A stretch of 64,000 bases of DNA from JAPLJU01 sp036725345 (lineage in GTDB: Bacteria; Desulfobacterota; Syntrophia; Syntrophales; UBA2192). Both the position numbers and the translations under genes were made by a program. How positions within the stretch are numbered: the stretch's first letter is position 1; the number at the start of each line of letters is the position of its first letter. This document shows positions 8,948 to 18,604 of the stretch, piece by piece. The stretch covers positions 310,001 to 374,000 of the forward strand of contig DAIMEJ010000001.1 of assembly GCA_036725345.1 (NCBI GenBank), written 5' to 3'. The notes beneath the pieces are model-generated. The model saw only the letters and a program-made list of their open reading frames with translations. It made no database searches and was not told the DNA's origin.

Positions 8948-9379
8948 TTAATTCGGAGCCAGCGAGTCGTGGGTTTCGCTGTCATCCAGATCGAGCATAT
9001 AGCTTCCTGCGAGCTGTTGATGTTGTGTTGTAACATCGCCCCCAACACCAGCCACAGAAGGGGTGATAACTAAGGACACGCCAGGGCTGACGCGTACTGC
9101 CTGGTAAGGGGCGGGCAGTTGCATACCTGTAGCAGGTGCGAAACCACCGGAAGTACCACCGGGGGGGTCCTGACCGGGGTTGTCAGCCTGCCAGGCGACG
9201 ACGGCCGTGTAGGCGTTCCTCGCGTCCGATCTGGCTGAAGCCATCCAGCCACGCGCCCTGTACTGGTTGAAGACCGGGATTGCGATGGCCACCAGGATGG
9301 CGATAATCGCGACGACGATCATCAGCTCGATGAGTGTAAAACCTTTCTGATTCTTCATTTTCGCAAGTTTCAAAATCAT
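8948..9379 (-). CDS. pilA: Type IV pilin-like protein (PilA)
   Basis: 143 residues. The ATG at 9379 has a strong AGGAGG site. A short leader of about 13 residues ends in a prepilin peptidase site, KNQKG|FTLIELMIVVAIIAIL, with the conserved Glu at +5 and a hydrophobic alpha-1 helix. The mature pilin is about 130 residues, with a Gly/Pro-rich middle (GQDPPGGTSGGF) and a C-terminal acidic stretch. Only one cysteine-free globular part is seen, so there is no classical disulphide loop. It is transcribed from a sigma-54 promoter next to pilSR and closed by its own terminator, as expected for a highly expressed major pilin. Confidence 0.9.
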   Translation of the reverse strand: MILKLAKMKNQKGFTLIELMIVVAIIAILVAIAIPVFNQYRARGWMASARSDARNAYTAVVAWQADNPGQDPPGGTSGGFAPATGMQLPAPYQAVRVSPGVSLVITPSVAGVGGDVTTQHQQLAGSYMLDLDDSETHDSLAPN

Positions 9380-9438
9380 TTCAGACCTCCTAAATATGGT
9401 ATGTTTGCTTTCCTTTTCTGCGTGCCTGACCAGGAATC

Positions 9439-9454
9439 AGCAAGGGCTGTGCCA
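9439..9454 (-). promoter_or_regulatory. Sigma-54 (-24/-12) promoter of pilA
   Basis: The minus strand reads TGGCACAGCCCTTGCT: the invariant GG and GC are separated by exactly 10 bases, and the match to the TGGCAC-N5-TTGCW consensus is complete. It lies about 60 bases upstream of the pilin start. PilR encoded next door is the obvious activator; its binding sites would be in 9455-9570, but no repeated box could be assigned by eye. Confidence 0.88.
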
Positions 9455-9570
9455 CAATTTTCTCCCCCTGGATCCCACGTGTGAATATTTTGTATCTTAT
9501 TGTAATCACTTTGTATTTATTTGTGTGGTGCGTCGACGTCCCTTTCAGGGGGATGCCCCGGATAAAATAA

Positions 9571-9613
9571 ATCTGCGTGACCCTCACCCGCCGGGGGTGA
9601 TTTTCACGCAGAT
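9571..9613 (-). terminator. Terminator downstream of pilR
   Basis: A two-tier hairpin: outer arms ATCTGCGTGA (9571-9580) and TCACGCAGAT (9604-9613), inner arms TCACCC (9584-9589) and GGGTGA (9595-9600). On the minus strand it is followed by TTTATTTTAT. It begins about 25 bases beyond the pilR stop and separates pilSR transcription from pilA. Confidence 0.75.
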
Positions 9614-9637
9614 GTGAATTCGAGAATAGATTCTTCC

Positions 9638-11011
9638 TTATTCCCGGATGTCCAGCTTGTCGATCCGGTAATTCAGGGCGTCCCTCGTCATGTTCAGGAG
9701 CTGGGCCGCCTTGGTCTTGGTACCCTTCGCCTTGTGCAGGGCCTTTTCAATGAGCTGGCGTTCGAGCCTCGCCATCTCGGCGTCGAGATTGATCCCCTCG
9801 TCGGGCAGATCGAGGTCGATGGCTTTGTTCTGATCGTCTTTCGAACTTCCTGCGAGGACGAGATTTTCCGGCAGGATGATGTTCGACTGCTCCATGGCGA
9901 CGCTTCTTTCGATGATGTTTTCCAACTCGCGGACATTCCCGGGGAACTGGTACTCCATCAGAAGCTCGAGGGCATAGGAGGAGATCTTCCGAATTTCCTT
10001 CCCGAACTGGCGGCTGTATTTCTCGATGAAATACCGGGCGAGGATCGGGATGTCCTCCTTTCGTTTACGAAGGGGGGGCATCTGGATCGGTATAACATTG
10101 AGTCGATAATAGAGGTCCTCGCGAAAGGCGCCGTCCTTTACCTTTTGGGAGAGGTCCTGATTCGTCGCAGAGATGATGCGCACGTCGACCTTGATATCTT
10201 CGGAACCCCCGACCCGGCGAAAGGTTTTTTCCTGGACCGCCCTTAAAAGCTTTACTTGAAGAATGACGGGCAACTCTCCTATTTCATCAAGAAATATCGT
10301 ACCACCCCTGGCCACCTCGAAGAGGCCCGGCCGGTCTGCGTAGGCACCCGTGAAGGCGCCTTTCATGTATCCGAAAAGTTCGCTTTCGAGGAGCGTCTCG
10401 GGGATGCCGCCGCAGTTGATCGCCACGAAGGCCTTACCCTTTCTTTCGCTCATGTCATGGATGGCCCGCGCGACAAGCTCCTTCCCCGTTCCGCTCTCCC
10501 CCAGAATGAGGACGTTAGCAGGCGTGTTCGCAACCTTCCGGATGAGCGCGAAGACCCTGAGCATTTCCTTGCTCTTCGCGATCATCTTCCCGAAGCTCAC
10601 GGCCCCGTCGAGAGATGCGTTGAAGGGAGTTTCGCTCCCCTGCTCGACGCCCTTTCTCTTGAGGGCGTCCCGCACGGTGAGTTTGAGCTCCTCGATGTCG
10701 AAGTTCTTCTCCAGATAATCGTAAGCCCCCTCCTGCATGGCGGCCACGGCCGTCTCCCCGGAGGCGTAGGCCGTGACGAGAATGACCATGGTATCGGGGG
10801 ACATTTCCTTGATCCCCTTCAGGACATCGATGCCGTCGACGCGGGGCATCTTGAGATCCGTGATGACCACATCGAATTTGCTCTTCTGGCAGACGGCGAG
10901 CGCCTCGCGTCCCCCGGACGCGGAGGTGACCTGGTAGCCCTCCTTGGAGAGCATGATCTCGAGAACTTCCCTCATTCCTTTGTCATCGTCGACGACAAGA
11001 ACCCTGGCCAT
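9638..11011 (-). CDS. pilR: Sigma-54-dependent response regulator PilR (NtrC family)
   Basis: 457 residues in three domains. The receiver domain (1-120) has acidic residues VVDDD and the phosphoacceptor Asp52 in VITDLKMP; the usual Lys-Pro at the end of beta-5 is Lys-Asn here (YLEKNFD). The AAA+ domain (about 140-370) has Walker A GESGTGKE, the sigma-54-contacting GAFTGA loop and Walker B GGTIFLDEIGEL. A Fis-type helix-turn-helix (about 415-455, KAAQLLNMTRDALNYRIDKL) ends the protein. It is encoded 37 bases downstream of the PilS-like kinase and beside the sigma-54-dependent pilin gene, so PilR is more likely than another NtrC-family member. Confidence 0.92.
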   Translation of the reverse strand: MARVLVVDDDKGMREVLEIMLSKEGYQVTSASGGREALAVCQKSKFDVVITDLKMPRVDGIDVLKGIKEMSPDTMVILVTAYASGETAVAAMQEGAYDYLEKNFDIEELKLTVRDALKRKGVEQGSETPFNASLDGAVSFGKMIAKSKEMLRVFALIRKVANTPANVLILGESGTGKELVARAIHDMSERKGKAFVAINCGGIPETLLESELFGYMKGAFTGAYADRPGLFEVARGGTIFLDEIGELPVILQVKLLRAVQEKTFRRVGGSEDIKVDVRIISATNQDLSQKVKDGAFREDLYYRLNVIPIQMPPLRKRKEDIPILARYFIEKYSRQFGKEIRKISSYALELLMEYQFPGNVRELENIIERSVAMEQSNIILPENLVLAGSSKDDQNKAIDLDLPDEGINLDAEMARLERQLIEKALHKAKGTKTKAAQLLNMTRDALNYRIDKLDIRE

Positions 11012-11048
11012 AAAAACTCCTCACTTCTCTATCGTTGATCCCCATTCT

Positions 11049-12779
11049 TCATTGCTCCAGGACCTCGGCAGGAGGCCCTTCACTTTGCTCTTTTCGGAAC
11101 GGAAAGGTAACGGAACACGTTGTGCCCCGATGGACTTCACTTTCAATGCTCACCCTCCCGCCGTGGCTCTCCACGATGCGGCTGACGATGGCAAGCCCCA
11201 GACCCGTCCCCCCTTCCTTCGTCGTGTAGAAAGGCTCAACGACCTTGTCGAGTATTTCCCCTTCGATTCCGCATCCGGTATCGGAGATCCGAACATGGAC
11301 GAAGCCGTTGCCGTTCTGCCCGGGAAGGGCTGACGTCTCGATGGACAGACTGCCACCGTCGGGCATGGACTGGACGGCATTGACGAGGATATTCCAGAGC
11401 GTCTGCCGGATTTCGGTGCGGTTCCCGAAAACAGGGGGCACATTCTGGTAAGCCCTTCCGACCTCTATATTATCGTTCCAGTCGGGCACTTCCTTGAGGG
11501 CATCGAGGGTCTCGTCGAGAACCTCGTTCAACTGCATTTCTCCACGGTCCCTGGCGGTCGTGCGGGCGAAGATGAGGAAGTTCTTGATGAGGTTTTCCAA
11601 CTGGTCCTTCGCCCTCAGGATGACTTTCATGAGCCGCTCGTCCGTTGAATCGAGCTTGAGGTCCCGCTGCAGCATCTGTATGGATCCGCTGATGGACAGC
11701 AGGGGGTTCCTGAGATCGTGCGCAAGCCCCGCGGCCATTTCCCCGATGAAGGCGAGCCGCTTGTTTTTCTCCGCCTGGGCCTCCATCTCCTTGATGGCCG
11801 TGAGATCCTGAAAAATCAGAATGTCGCCGATCCGCCTCTCCCGGTCGTAGAGCGAAGAGAATGAAAATCCCAGGATGATTTTCTGACCGGATTTCTGGGA
11901 TACCGCCGTTTCGAAACGCTTCCTGGACGACTTTCCCCCTTCCGCGTTGACCTGCTCGAGAACCGTCATGAAACCCGGGAAAACCTCGTCGATTTTTTCC
12001 CCCTCGACTTCGCCGGCGGAAAAACCGGTCAGTTCCTCGGCGGCCCGGTTGAGCGACTTTATCCTCCCCGTGAGATCCACCGTCAGGATCCCTGTTTCCA
12101 CCGACTCGATGATGCTCCGGTGAAACTGATCGAGTTTGTCCAGGGCGTTTTCCTTCTCCGCCAGGCGCATCCGCAGCTTTTTTTCCTGCTCGACGGCGAA
12201 ACTCGTAAGCAGGGCGACAATGTAGAAGGAGGCGATGTGGATAACCGCCCGTGTCAAAACGAATTCAGGAGTCAACCCGGCGCTCTGTGTCTGGCCGGGA
12301 TAGCTGGAAGGGATATACCCCTTCTGCGCGAGATAGAGCATGAGGCCGTAGACCAGACTGCAGGCCGATGCTACACTCAGGCCCCCGCGGCGCCCCATCA
12401 GGAGGGCGGAATAAATGATGACCAGGGGGTACAAAACGGAGTACATACTGCCGATAGATCCCGTGTAATAGATCAGCGCACTCACGATGAGCACGTCGAA
12501 AAAAGCCTGCAGTGTAATGTTGAATTCCCCGTGATGCAGGGAACGCAGCAGGGTCAGGTAGGCCGCGGAGAGGAGGTACGTTCCTCCGGCAAGAACGTAG
12601 ATTAATCGAAGCGATGCATGCCAGAGCGACTGCGTTTCCCGGTACTGAACCCCTACGGAGAGAAAAAGCAGAAAGGTGATAATGAGCACCCGGAAGATAA
12701 CAAGCCAGCGGATTCTCCTGGATGTCATCTCATCTTCTGTGAGTGGATCCGCAAACAGAAAATGTGCCCATTGACCCAT
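11049..12779 (-). CDS. pilS: Membrane sensor histidine kinase PilS
   Basis: 576 residues. About six hydrophobic helices fill residues 25-195 (for example IFRVLIITFLLFLSVGV and SMYSVLYPLVIIYSALLMG). A short coiled coil leads to a PAS domain (about 215-335, IIESVETGILTVDLTGRIKS), then a HisKA domain with the phosphorylated His in HDLRNPLLSI, and a HATPase_c domain with the N box NILVNAVQSMPDGG and the G2 box GTGLGLAIV. This six-helix plus PAS plan is that of PilS, which controls PilR in response to pilin levels in the membrane. It is the first gene of the pilSR pair and divergent from comEC. Confidence 0.9.
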   Translation of the reverse strand: MGQWAHFLFADPLTEDEMTSRRIRWLVIFRVLIITFLLFLSVGVQYRETQSLWHASLRLIYVLAGGTYLLSAAYLTLLRSLHHGEFNITLQAFFDVLIVSALIYYTGSIGSMYSVLYPLVIIYSALLMGRRGGLSVASACSLVYGLMLYLAQKGYIPSSYPGQTQSAGLTPEFVLTRAVIHIASFYIVALLTSFAVEQEKKLRMRLAEKENALDKLDQFHRSIIESVETGILTVDLTGRIKSLNRAAEELTGFSAGEVEGEKIDEVFPGFMTVLEQVNAEGGKSSRKRFETAVSQKSGQKIILGFSFSSLYDRERRIGDILIFQDLTAIKEMEAQAEKNKRLAFIGEMAAGLAHDLRNPLLSISGSIQMLQRDLKLDSTDERLMKVILRAKDQLENLIKNFLIFARTTARDRGEMQLNEVLDETLDALKEVPDWNDNIEVGRAYQNVPPVFGNRTEIRQTLWNILVNAVQSMPDGGSLSIETSALPGQNGNGFVHVRISDTGCGIEGEILDKVVEPFYTTKEGGTGLGLAIVSRIVESHGGRVSIESEVHRGTTCSVTFPFRKEQSEGPPAEVLEQ

Positions 12780-12827
12780 CAGCTTTTCCCCGAAAACATC
12801 AGTCTCAGCGAATATGTAATGTTATTT

Positions 12828-12858
12828 GGGATTTATGCATAAATCATGCATAAATCCC
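12828..12858. repeat. Perfect 13-bp inverted repeat between pilS and comEC
   Basis: GGGATTTATGCAT (12828-12840) and ATGCATAAATCCC (12846-12858) are exact reverse complements with a 5-base spacer. It is in the divergent pilS/comEC gap and is not followed by a T run on either side, so it looks more like an operator or mobile-repeat remnant than a terminator. Another 13-bp repeat sharing the core GCATAAATC is at 58268-58299. Confidence 0.7.
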
Positions 12859-12917
12859 TTTCGGCTGGACGGGTCCAATCGTTAAGGATATTTGCGGCGT
12901 CTTTTTCTCATAATGAC

Positions 12918-15440
12918 ATGAAATATCAATTAGTTATAAAAAGACCCCTTTTCCCGTTGCTTTTTTCGCACATGGCCGGCATTGCCCTGTCCGCTTTTAT
13001 CCCTTTGCCGTTTGCGTGGCTGGTCATCCTCCTTGCGGCAATGCTCGCCCTGTTGATGTTTCTACTGACCCGGCCTCCCGGGGTGTCTGCGCTTCTTGCC
13101 TGCATGGCCGTCTTCCTCCTCTCCGGCCACATGAGCATGCAAAGTGTCCTCAAACCGTCTACCGACCCCGGTGACATTTCCCGCTATGACGGACAGGGAA
13201 AGGTCACGCTGGAGGGCGTGGTCATCGAAAGCCCGAATGTCACCTTCGACAGGACGGAAATGCTTCTTGAAGCGACCTCCGTCCGTGCCTTTCACGGGAA
13301 AGAGGCCGCCCGCGGGCGGATCCTCCTGGTCATGAAAGACCGGGTCGACACCTTCAAATACGGTGACTTGCTGAGGGTTCAGGCGAAACTCGGCATTACG
13401 AGGGGATACAAAAACCCCGGAGCCTTCGACTATGCGAGATATCTCCGATTGAAAGGGGTTAGCCTTCAGGGGTTTGTCCATCACCCTTCATCGATCGTCC
13501 TCATACGGGAAAGGCAGGGAAGCGCTTTCCGTCAGGGGATCGAGGCCTTCCGGGACCGGCTCAAGCGGGTCATCCGCCAGGCCGCCGAGGCGCCGGAAAG
13601 CGGGATCCTGGAAGCCCTGATCGTCGGGGAACGGAGCGGGATTCCGGCGGAAACCCAGGAACAGTTCAACCGCACGGGTACGGCTCACATCCTCTCCATA
13701 TCGGGGCTTCACATCAGCATCATCGCCCTGGTCTCCGTCGGCCTGATCCGTTTCCTCCTGAAGCGCTCCGAATACCTTCTCCTGCGATTCAGCCTGATCA
13801 AAGTCGCCGCCTTTCTGTCCCTCGTACCGATTTTTTTCTACGGCTTCGTGGCGGGTATGAGCATCCCCACTGTCCGGTCCGTCATTATGGTCGTCTCCTT
13901 TCTCATCGCCGTCCTGATCGGAAGGCCGCGCGAACTTTTGAATGCCCTCGGCCTTGCGGCCTTTTTGATCCTCCTATTCTCCCCTGCTTCTCTTTTCGAC
14001 ATCTCCTTCCAACTCTCTTTCATGGCGGTTTTTTCCATCCTTTACCTGACACCGAAGCTCACCGCCTGTATCCCTCGCCCGGAACGTGAAGAAACCGAAG
14101 ACCCGGTATGGCGGGCCTGGCCCAGGAAATGGCTCGTGAGTCTGATCCTTTTTCTGTCGGCATCGCTTGCAGCCACCCTGGGCACGGCACCGCTGGTCGC
14201 CCTGTACTTCAACCGTTTATCCCTCGTCGCCCTCCCGGCGAACCTCGTCATCGTCCCTCTTCTCGGATTTGTCGTCCTCATCACGGGGCTCGCGGCCATG
14301 GCCCTCTCCTTTGTTTCCGAGGCGGCGGCGTCCTCCATTTTTTACCTGGCCTCTCTCGTCGTCCGCCCGTCCCTGGAGATCCTCGATTGGATGGATCGCA
14401 TTCCCGGTTCATCGGTTATCGTGACGACACCGGGCCTTCATGAGATCATCGCCTTCTACCTCCTCGTCGGCGTCCTGGCCGGCCTGCTTTCAAAGCGTCA
14501 GGAAACGGGATTCAAAAAACCTCTGGCCGATTTCCTGAGACTCCACAGGAGGTGCGTGGTTCTGGCGCTGTTCCTTGCCTTCTTTTTTATCGCCGACATG
14601 ATTTTCCTTGCTGTCAGGGAACGGAACGAGGGGATGCTTCGCGTGACTTTTCTTGATGTGGGCCACGGCAACGCCACCCTGGTTGAGTTTCCGGGCGGTC
14701 GAAGAATGCTCGTCGACGGGGGCGGCTCCTTCGACGGCCGCTTCGACTTCGGACGGCATGTCGTCGCCCCTTTCCTGTGGAAAATGCGGATCAATAGAAT
14801 CGATACGGTCATTCTCACCCACCCTCACCCGGACCATTTGAACGGGCTCTTGTTCATTCTGGATCATTTCGATGTCAGAGAGCTGTGGACAAACGGAGAA
14901 AGGTCCGATGATCCGATCTTCAAGTGTTTCATGAACACTGCGGGTGCGAAGAAAATCATCACAAAGACAGTCAACGCCCGGAGCGAACTCTGCCTGGAAA
15001 ATGGCGTCTCCCTTGAAATATTAAATCCCCCGGGACTGATTTCCGGCCGGCGGCCTTTGCTCTCCGACCCGGAAAGCAACAACAGCTCCCTGGTCCTGAA
15101 GCTCTCCTTTCGTGAGCATGGAATTCTTCTTGGAGGGGACATCGCCGCCGAGGCGGAGGCGCGCCTGGTTCAGTCGGGTGCAGACCTCAGGAGCGACGTC
15201 CTTCTCGTGCCCCATCACGGCCTGCGCCGTTCCTGCGGCACACCCTTCCTGCGACGCGTGAACCCGGCCTATGCCGTTATCAGCGCCCGTGAAACGCCCT
15301 TCCTCAGGGCACCCCACCCGGAAGTTCTCGAAAGGCTCGAGCGCGCAGGCGCCACCGTCTATCGAACCGATCACCACGGCGCCGTAACGGTTGAGACCGA
15401 GGGCCGCAATCTCCTTGTCCGGCCTTACAAATCCGACTGA
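12918..15440 (+). CDS. comEC: DNA internalization-related competence protein ComEC/Rec2
   Basis: About 840 residues from the ATG at 12918; an in-frame ATG at 12846 exists but lies within a perfect inverted repeat, and neither has a strong ribosome site. The order is N-terminal membrane helices, a soluble OB-like segment (EGVVIESPNVTFDRTEMLLE), the Competence domain with many helices (TGTAHILSISGLHISIIALV is diagnostic), then a metallo-beta-lactamase domain (about 600-830) with FLDVGHGNATLVEFPGG and the metal motif LTHPHPDHLNG. ComEC forms the inner-membrane channel for transforming DNA. It pairs logically with the adjacent pilus genes, though no comEA or comF is present here. Confidence 0.93.
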   Translation: MKYQLVIKRPLFPLLFSHMAGIALSAFIPLPFAWLVILLAAMLALLMFLLTRPPGVSALLACMAVFLLSGHMSMQSVLKPSTDPGDISRYDGQGKVTLEGVVIESPNVTFDRTEMLLEATSVRAFHGKEAARGRILLVMKDRVDTFKYGDLLRVQAKLGITRGYKNPGAFDYARYLRLKGVSLQGFVHHPSSIVLIRERQGSAFRQGIEAFRDRLKRVIRQAAEAPESGILEALIVGERSGIPAETQEQFNRTGTAHILSISGLHISIIALVSVGLIRFLLKRSEYLLLRFSLIKVAAFLSLVPIFFYGFVAGMSIPTVRSVIMVVSFLIAVLIGRPRELLNALGLAAFLILLFSPASLFDISFQLSFMAVFSILYLTPKLTACIPRPEREETEDPVWRAWPRKWLVSLILFLSASLAATLGTAPLVALYFNRLSLVALPANLVIVPLLGFVVLITGLAAMALSFVSEAAASSIFYLASLVVRPSLEILDWMDRIPGSSVIVTTPGLHEIIAFYLLVGVLAGLLSKRQETGFKKPLADFLRLHRRCVVLALFLAFFFIADMIFLAVRERNEGMLRVTFLDVGHGNATLVEFPGGRRMLVDGGGSFDGRFDFGRHVVAPFLWKMRINRIDTVILTHPHPDHLNGLLFILDHFDVRELWTNGERSDDPIFKCFMNTAGAKKIITKTVNARSELCLENGVSLEILNPPGLISGRRPLLSDPESNNSSLVLKLSFREHGILLGGDIAAEAEARLVQSGADLRSDVLLVPHHGLRRSCGTPFLRRVNPAYAVISARETPFLRAPHPEVLERLERAGATVYRTDHHGAVTVETEGRNLLVRPYKSD

Positions 15441-15522
15441 AACAATCATTTTGGTTGCCTTTAGTCCATGAATATGTTAGGGATTCCGGTCTTGTAAAAC
15501 CCATTTATGCACCGGTGAATTC

Positions 15523-16788
15523 ATGGAAACCATCAAAGCCGTCAGAGGATTCAAGGACATCCTTCCCGGCGAAACGGAGCGCTGGCAGTTTGTCGAGGAC
15601 ACAGCCCGGAAGGTCTTTTCCGATTTCGGGTTCAAAGAGATCAAGGTCCCCATCCTGGAGAAAACCGATCTCTTCCGTCGAAGCATCGGAGAGACGACGG
15701 ACATCGTCGAAAAGGAGATGTACACCTTTGAGGATCGCGGGGGAGAGTCCCTGACGCTTCGACCCGAGGCCACGGCCAGCGTGATGCGCGCCTACCTCGA
15801 GCACAACCTGCACGCGAGCGACACCGTCTGCAAGCTCTTCACCTTCGGGCCCATGTTCAGGCGGGAACGCCCGCAGAAGGGGCGCTACCGTCAGTTCCAC
15901 CAAATCAACGTGGAGCTGCTGGGCTCCGGAGACCCCCTCGTCGACGCGGAGGTGATCTACATGCTCATGCTGTTCCTGGGCCGCCTGCGACTCACGGACC
16001 TGGGCCTGGAGATCAATTCCCTGGGCTGCCCCGAATGCCGCCCCGCCTTCCGCAAGGTGCTGGGCGAGTACCTGGCTGACCGCAAGGAGACCCTCTGCGG
16101 TGATTGTCGGAGGCGACTGGATACGAACCCCCTCCGGGTCTTCGACTGCAAGGTCAAAGACTGCAGGGCGGCCGTGGCCGCGGCACCGTTTATCATCGAT
16201 TATGTCTGCAGCAAGTGCGGGGAGCACTTCCGTGAGGTTCAGGAGGGCCTGAAGGCCCTCGAGACCGCATTCACCGTCAACCCCCGCATGGTGAGGGGTC
16301 TTGATTATTACACGAAGACGACCTTCGAGGTGACAACGAAATCACTCGGAGCGCAAAACGCCGTCGCCGGCGGCGGCCGCTACGACCGGCTGGTCGAGGA
16401 CCTGGGCGGTCCGGCGGTCCCCGGCATCGGATTCGCCGCCGGCGTGGAGAGGCTCATCTCGCTTTTGCCGGCCGTGATGGAGGGCATCGTCAGGTCACCG
16501 GACCTTTACATCGCGGCCCTGGGCCCCGAAGCCAGAAAACTGGCCTTCCTCATATGCAACGGGCTGCGAAAGGAGGGGTTCCTGGCCGAAACGGATTATT
16601 CGAACCGCAGTCTCAAGAGCCAGATGAAACGCTCGGACAAGCTGGGCGCCCGGTACACGCTCCTCCTGGGCGAGAATGAAATCAGGGACGGAAAGGCCTT
16701 TTTGAGGAACATGAAGGGCGGTTCCCAGAACCCTGTCAGCCTGGACGACATGGAAAGGCAACTGGTGTCGTTGTTGAAAGAGAGGTAA
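15523..16788 (+). CDS. hisS: Histidine--tRNA ligase
   Basis: 421 residues, standard length. Class II synthetase motifs are visible: motif 1 region (VRGFKDILPGETERW and onward), motif 2 FRRERPQKGRYRQFHQ, the histidine A-box region RGLDYYTKTTFEV, and AGGGRYDRLVEDLGG with the catalytic Arg in motif 3 (GFAAGVERLI). The C-terminal 90 residues are the anticodon-binding domain. Four cysteines in the middle (CPEC, then CGDC about 25 residues on) are an insertion feature seen in some bacterial HisRS. It is five bases upstream of aspS, giving a two-gene operon. Confidence 0.97.
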   Translation: METIKAVRGFKDILPGETERWQFVEDTARKVFSDFGFKEIKVPILEKTDLFRRSIGETTDIVEKEMYTFEDRGGESLTLRPEATASVMRAYLEHNLHASDTVCKLFTFGPMFRRERPQKGRYRQFHQINVELLGSGDPLVDAEVIYMLMLFLGRLRLTDLGLEINSLGCPECRPAFRKVLGEYLADRKETLCGDCRRRLDTNPLRVFDCKVKDCRAAVAAAPFIIDYVCSKCGEHFREVQEGLKALETAFTVNPRMVRGLDYYTKTTFEVTTKSLGAQNAVAGGGRYDRLVEDLGGPAVPGIGFAAGVERLISLLPAVMEGIVRSPDLYIAALGPEARKLAFLICNGLRKEGFLAETDYSNRSLKSQMKRSDKLGARYTLLLGENEIRDGKAFLRNMKGGSQNPVSLDDMERQLVSLLKER

Positions 16789-16793
16789 AGCGT

Positions 16794-18569
16794 TTGTCGG
16801 ATTTTATCACCCGGAAGAAAAGAACGCACTACTGCGGCGCCGTCGGCACCGGCGACATCGGAAAAGACGTCATCCTCATGGGCTGGGTCCATCGCAGGCG
16901 TGACCACGGCGGTGTCATATTTGTCGACTTGAGAGACAGGGAGGGTCTCGTCCAAGTTGTCTTCAACCCCGAAACCAGCCCCGAGACGCACCGGGATGCC
17001 CACCGGATCCGAAGCGAGTATGTCCTGGCCGTTCTGGGCAGGGTCCGCGCAAGGCCGGAGGGGATGGCAAACGCCGAACTAAAGACGGGCCGCGTCGAGG
17101 TGATGGTTCAGGAACTCGAAATCCTCAACGAGTCTAAAACGCCTCCCTTCCCCCTCGATGTGGAAACGGAGACTTCTGAAAACGTCCGGTTGAAATATCG
17201 CTACCTCGATCTTCGGCGTGCGCAGATCCAGCGCAACCTCATCCTGCGAAGTCGGGTCTCGGCGGAGGTGAGAAACTTTTTCCAGGCCCAGGGTTTTCTC
17301 GAGGTCGAGACGCCCTTCCTGACCAAGAGCACCCCGGAAGGGGCCCGTGATTACCTGGTTCCGAGCCGGATCAACCCAGGCCTCTTTTACGCCCTGCCCC
17401 AGTCCCCCCAGCTCTTCAAGCAGATCCTCATGATCTCGGGCTTTGACCGCTACTACCAGATCGTCAAATGCTTCCGCGACGAGGACCTCCGGGCGGACCG
17501 TCAGCCGGAGTTCACGCAGATCGATGTCGAGATGTCCTTCGTCAATGAGGAAGACATCATGGAGACCATGGAGGGGCTCATGGCCCACGTCTTCAAAAAA
17601 GCCCTCGATATCGACCTCACGCGGCCCTTTCCGAGGATCTCCTTCCACGACGCCGTGAGCCGCTTCGGCAGGGACAACCCCGACACCCGGTTTTCACTCG
17701 AACTCCGCGACCTGACGGACCTCCTCGGGTCCTGCGACTTCACGGTTTTCAGAGAGACGGCCGGCAGCGGCGGCGTCATCAAGGCCATCCGTGTGGAGGA
17801 TGCAAGGCGGATCTCCCGGAAGGATCTCGACGGCCTGGCGGATTTCGTCGGGACCTTCGGGGCCCGCGGGCTCGCCTGGGCGAGGGTGAACCCCGACGGC
17901 TGGACATCGCCCGTTGCCAAATTTCTGAAGTCCGCGGAGATCGAATCGGTCAACGGGCGGATGGGGGCCCGGGAAGGGGACCTCCTCATATTTGTGGCCG
18001 ACGCACCGCGGGTCGTTCACGACGCCCTGGGCAACCTGAGGATTCAACTTGCGAAGAAGCTCGACCTGATTCGGGCGGACTCTTTCGCCTTCAGCTGGAT
18101 CACCGAATTCCCGCTCTTTGAATACAGCGACAAGGAAAAGCGGTACGTCTCGATGCACCACCCCTTCACCTCTCCCGTACCGGAGGACATCCCTCTCCTG
18201 AAGACCGATCCGGGAAAGGTCCGGGCGAGGGCCTATGACCTTGTCCTCAACGGATCCGAGATCGGCGGCGGCAGCATCCGGATTCACCAGAACAGGGTAC
18301 AGCGGATGATTTTTGAAACCCTCGGGCTTTCCGCGGAGGAGGCACGCACGAAGTTCGGCTTTCTGCTCGACGCCCTGGAGTACGGCACGCCGCCCCACGG
18401 GGGCATCGCCTTCGGCCTGGACCGGATGATCATGCTCATGACCGGTGCGGAGTCCATCCGCGACGTCATCGCCTTCCCCAAGACCCAGAAGGCCTCCGAC
18501 CTGATGACGGATGCCCCTTCCCCGGTGAGCATCGAACAGCTCATGGAACTGTCGCTCAAAATTGTATGA
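16794..18569 (+). CDS. aspS: Aspartate--tRNA ligase
   Basis: 591 residues. The only reasonable start is a TTG at 16794 with a GAGAGG site, five bases after hisS. The N-terminal OB-fold (GWVHRRRDHGGVIFVDLRDR) binds the anticodon. Motif 2 is FRDEDLRADRQPEFTQIDVE, the bacterial GAD insertion domain spans about 285-415, and motif 3 is GGIAFGLDRMIMLM. The long form with the GAD domain is typical of bacterial AspRS; whether it is discriminating or also charges Asn-tRNA cannot be told by eye. The weak start codon may reflect translational coupling with hisS. Confidence 0.97.
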   Translation: MSDFITRKKRTHYCGAVGTGDIGKDVILMGWVHRRRDHGGVIFVDLRDREGLVQVVFNPETSPETHRDAHRIRSEYVLAVLGRVRARPEGMANAELKTGRVEVMVQELEILNESKTPPFPLDVETETSENVRLKYRYLDLRRAQIQRNLILRSRVSAEVRNFFQAQGFLEVETPFLTKSTPEGARDYLVPSRINPGLFYALPQSPQLFKQILMISGFDRYYQIVKCFRDEDLRADRQPEFTQIDVEMSFVNEEDIMETMEGLMAHVFKKALDIDLTRPFPRISFHDAVSRFGRDNPDTRFSLELRDLTDLLGSCDFTVFRETAGSGGVIKAIRVEDARRISRKDLDGLADFVGTFGARGLAWARVNPDGWTSPVAKFLKSAEIESVNGRMGAREGDLLIFVADAPRVVHDALGNLRIQLAKKLDLIRADSFAFSWITEFPLFEYSDKEKRYVSMHHPFTSPVPEDIPLLKTDPGKVRARAYDLVLNGSEIGGGSIRIHQNRVQRMIFETLGLSAEEARTKFGFLLDALEYGTPPHGGIAFGLDRMIMLMTGAESIRDVIAFPKTQKASDLMTDAPSPVSIEQLMELSLKIV

Positions 18570-18604
18570 TGACCTCAAAATCGGGTTGGATGACGACTTT
18601 TTTA

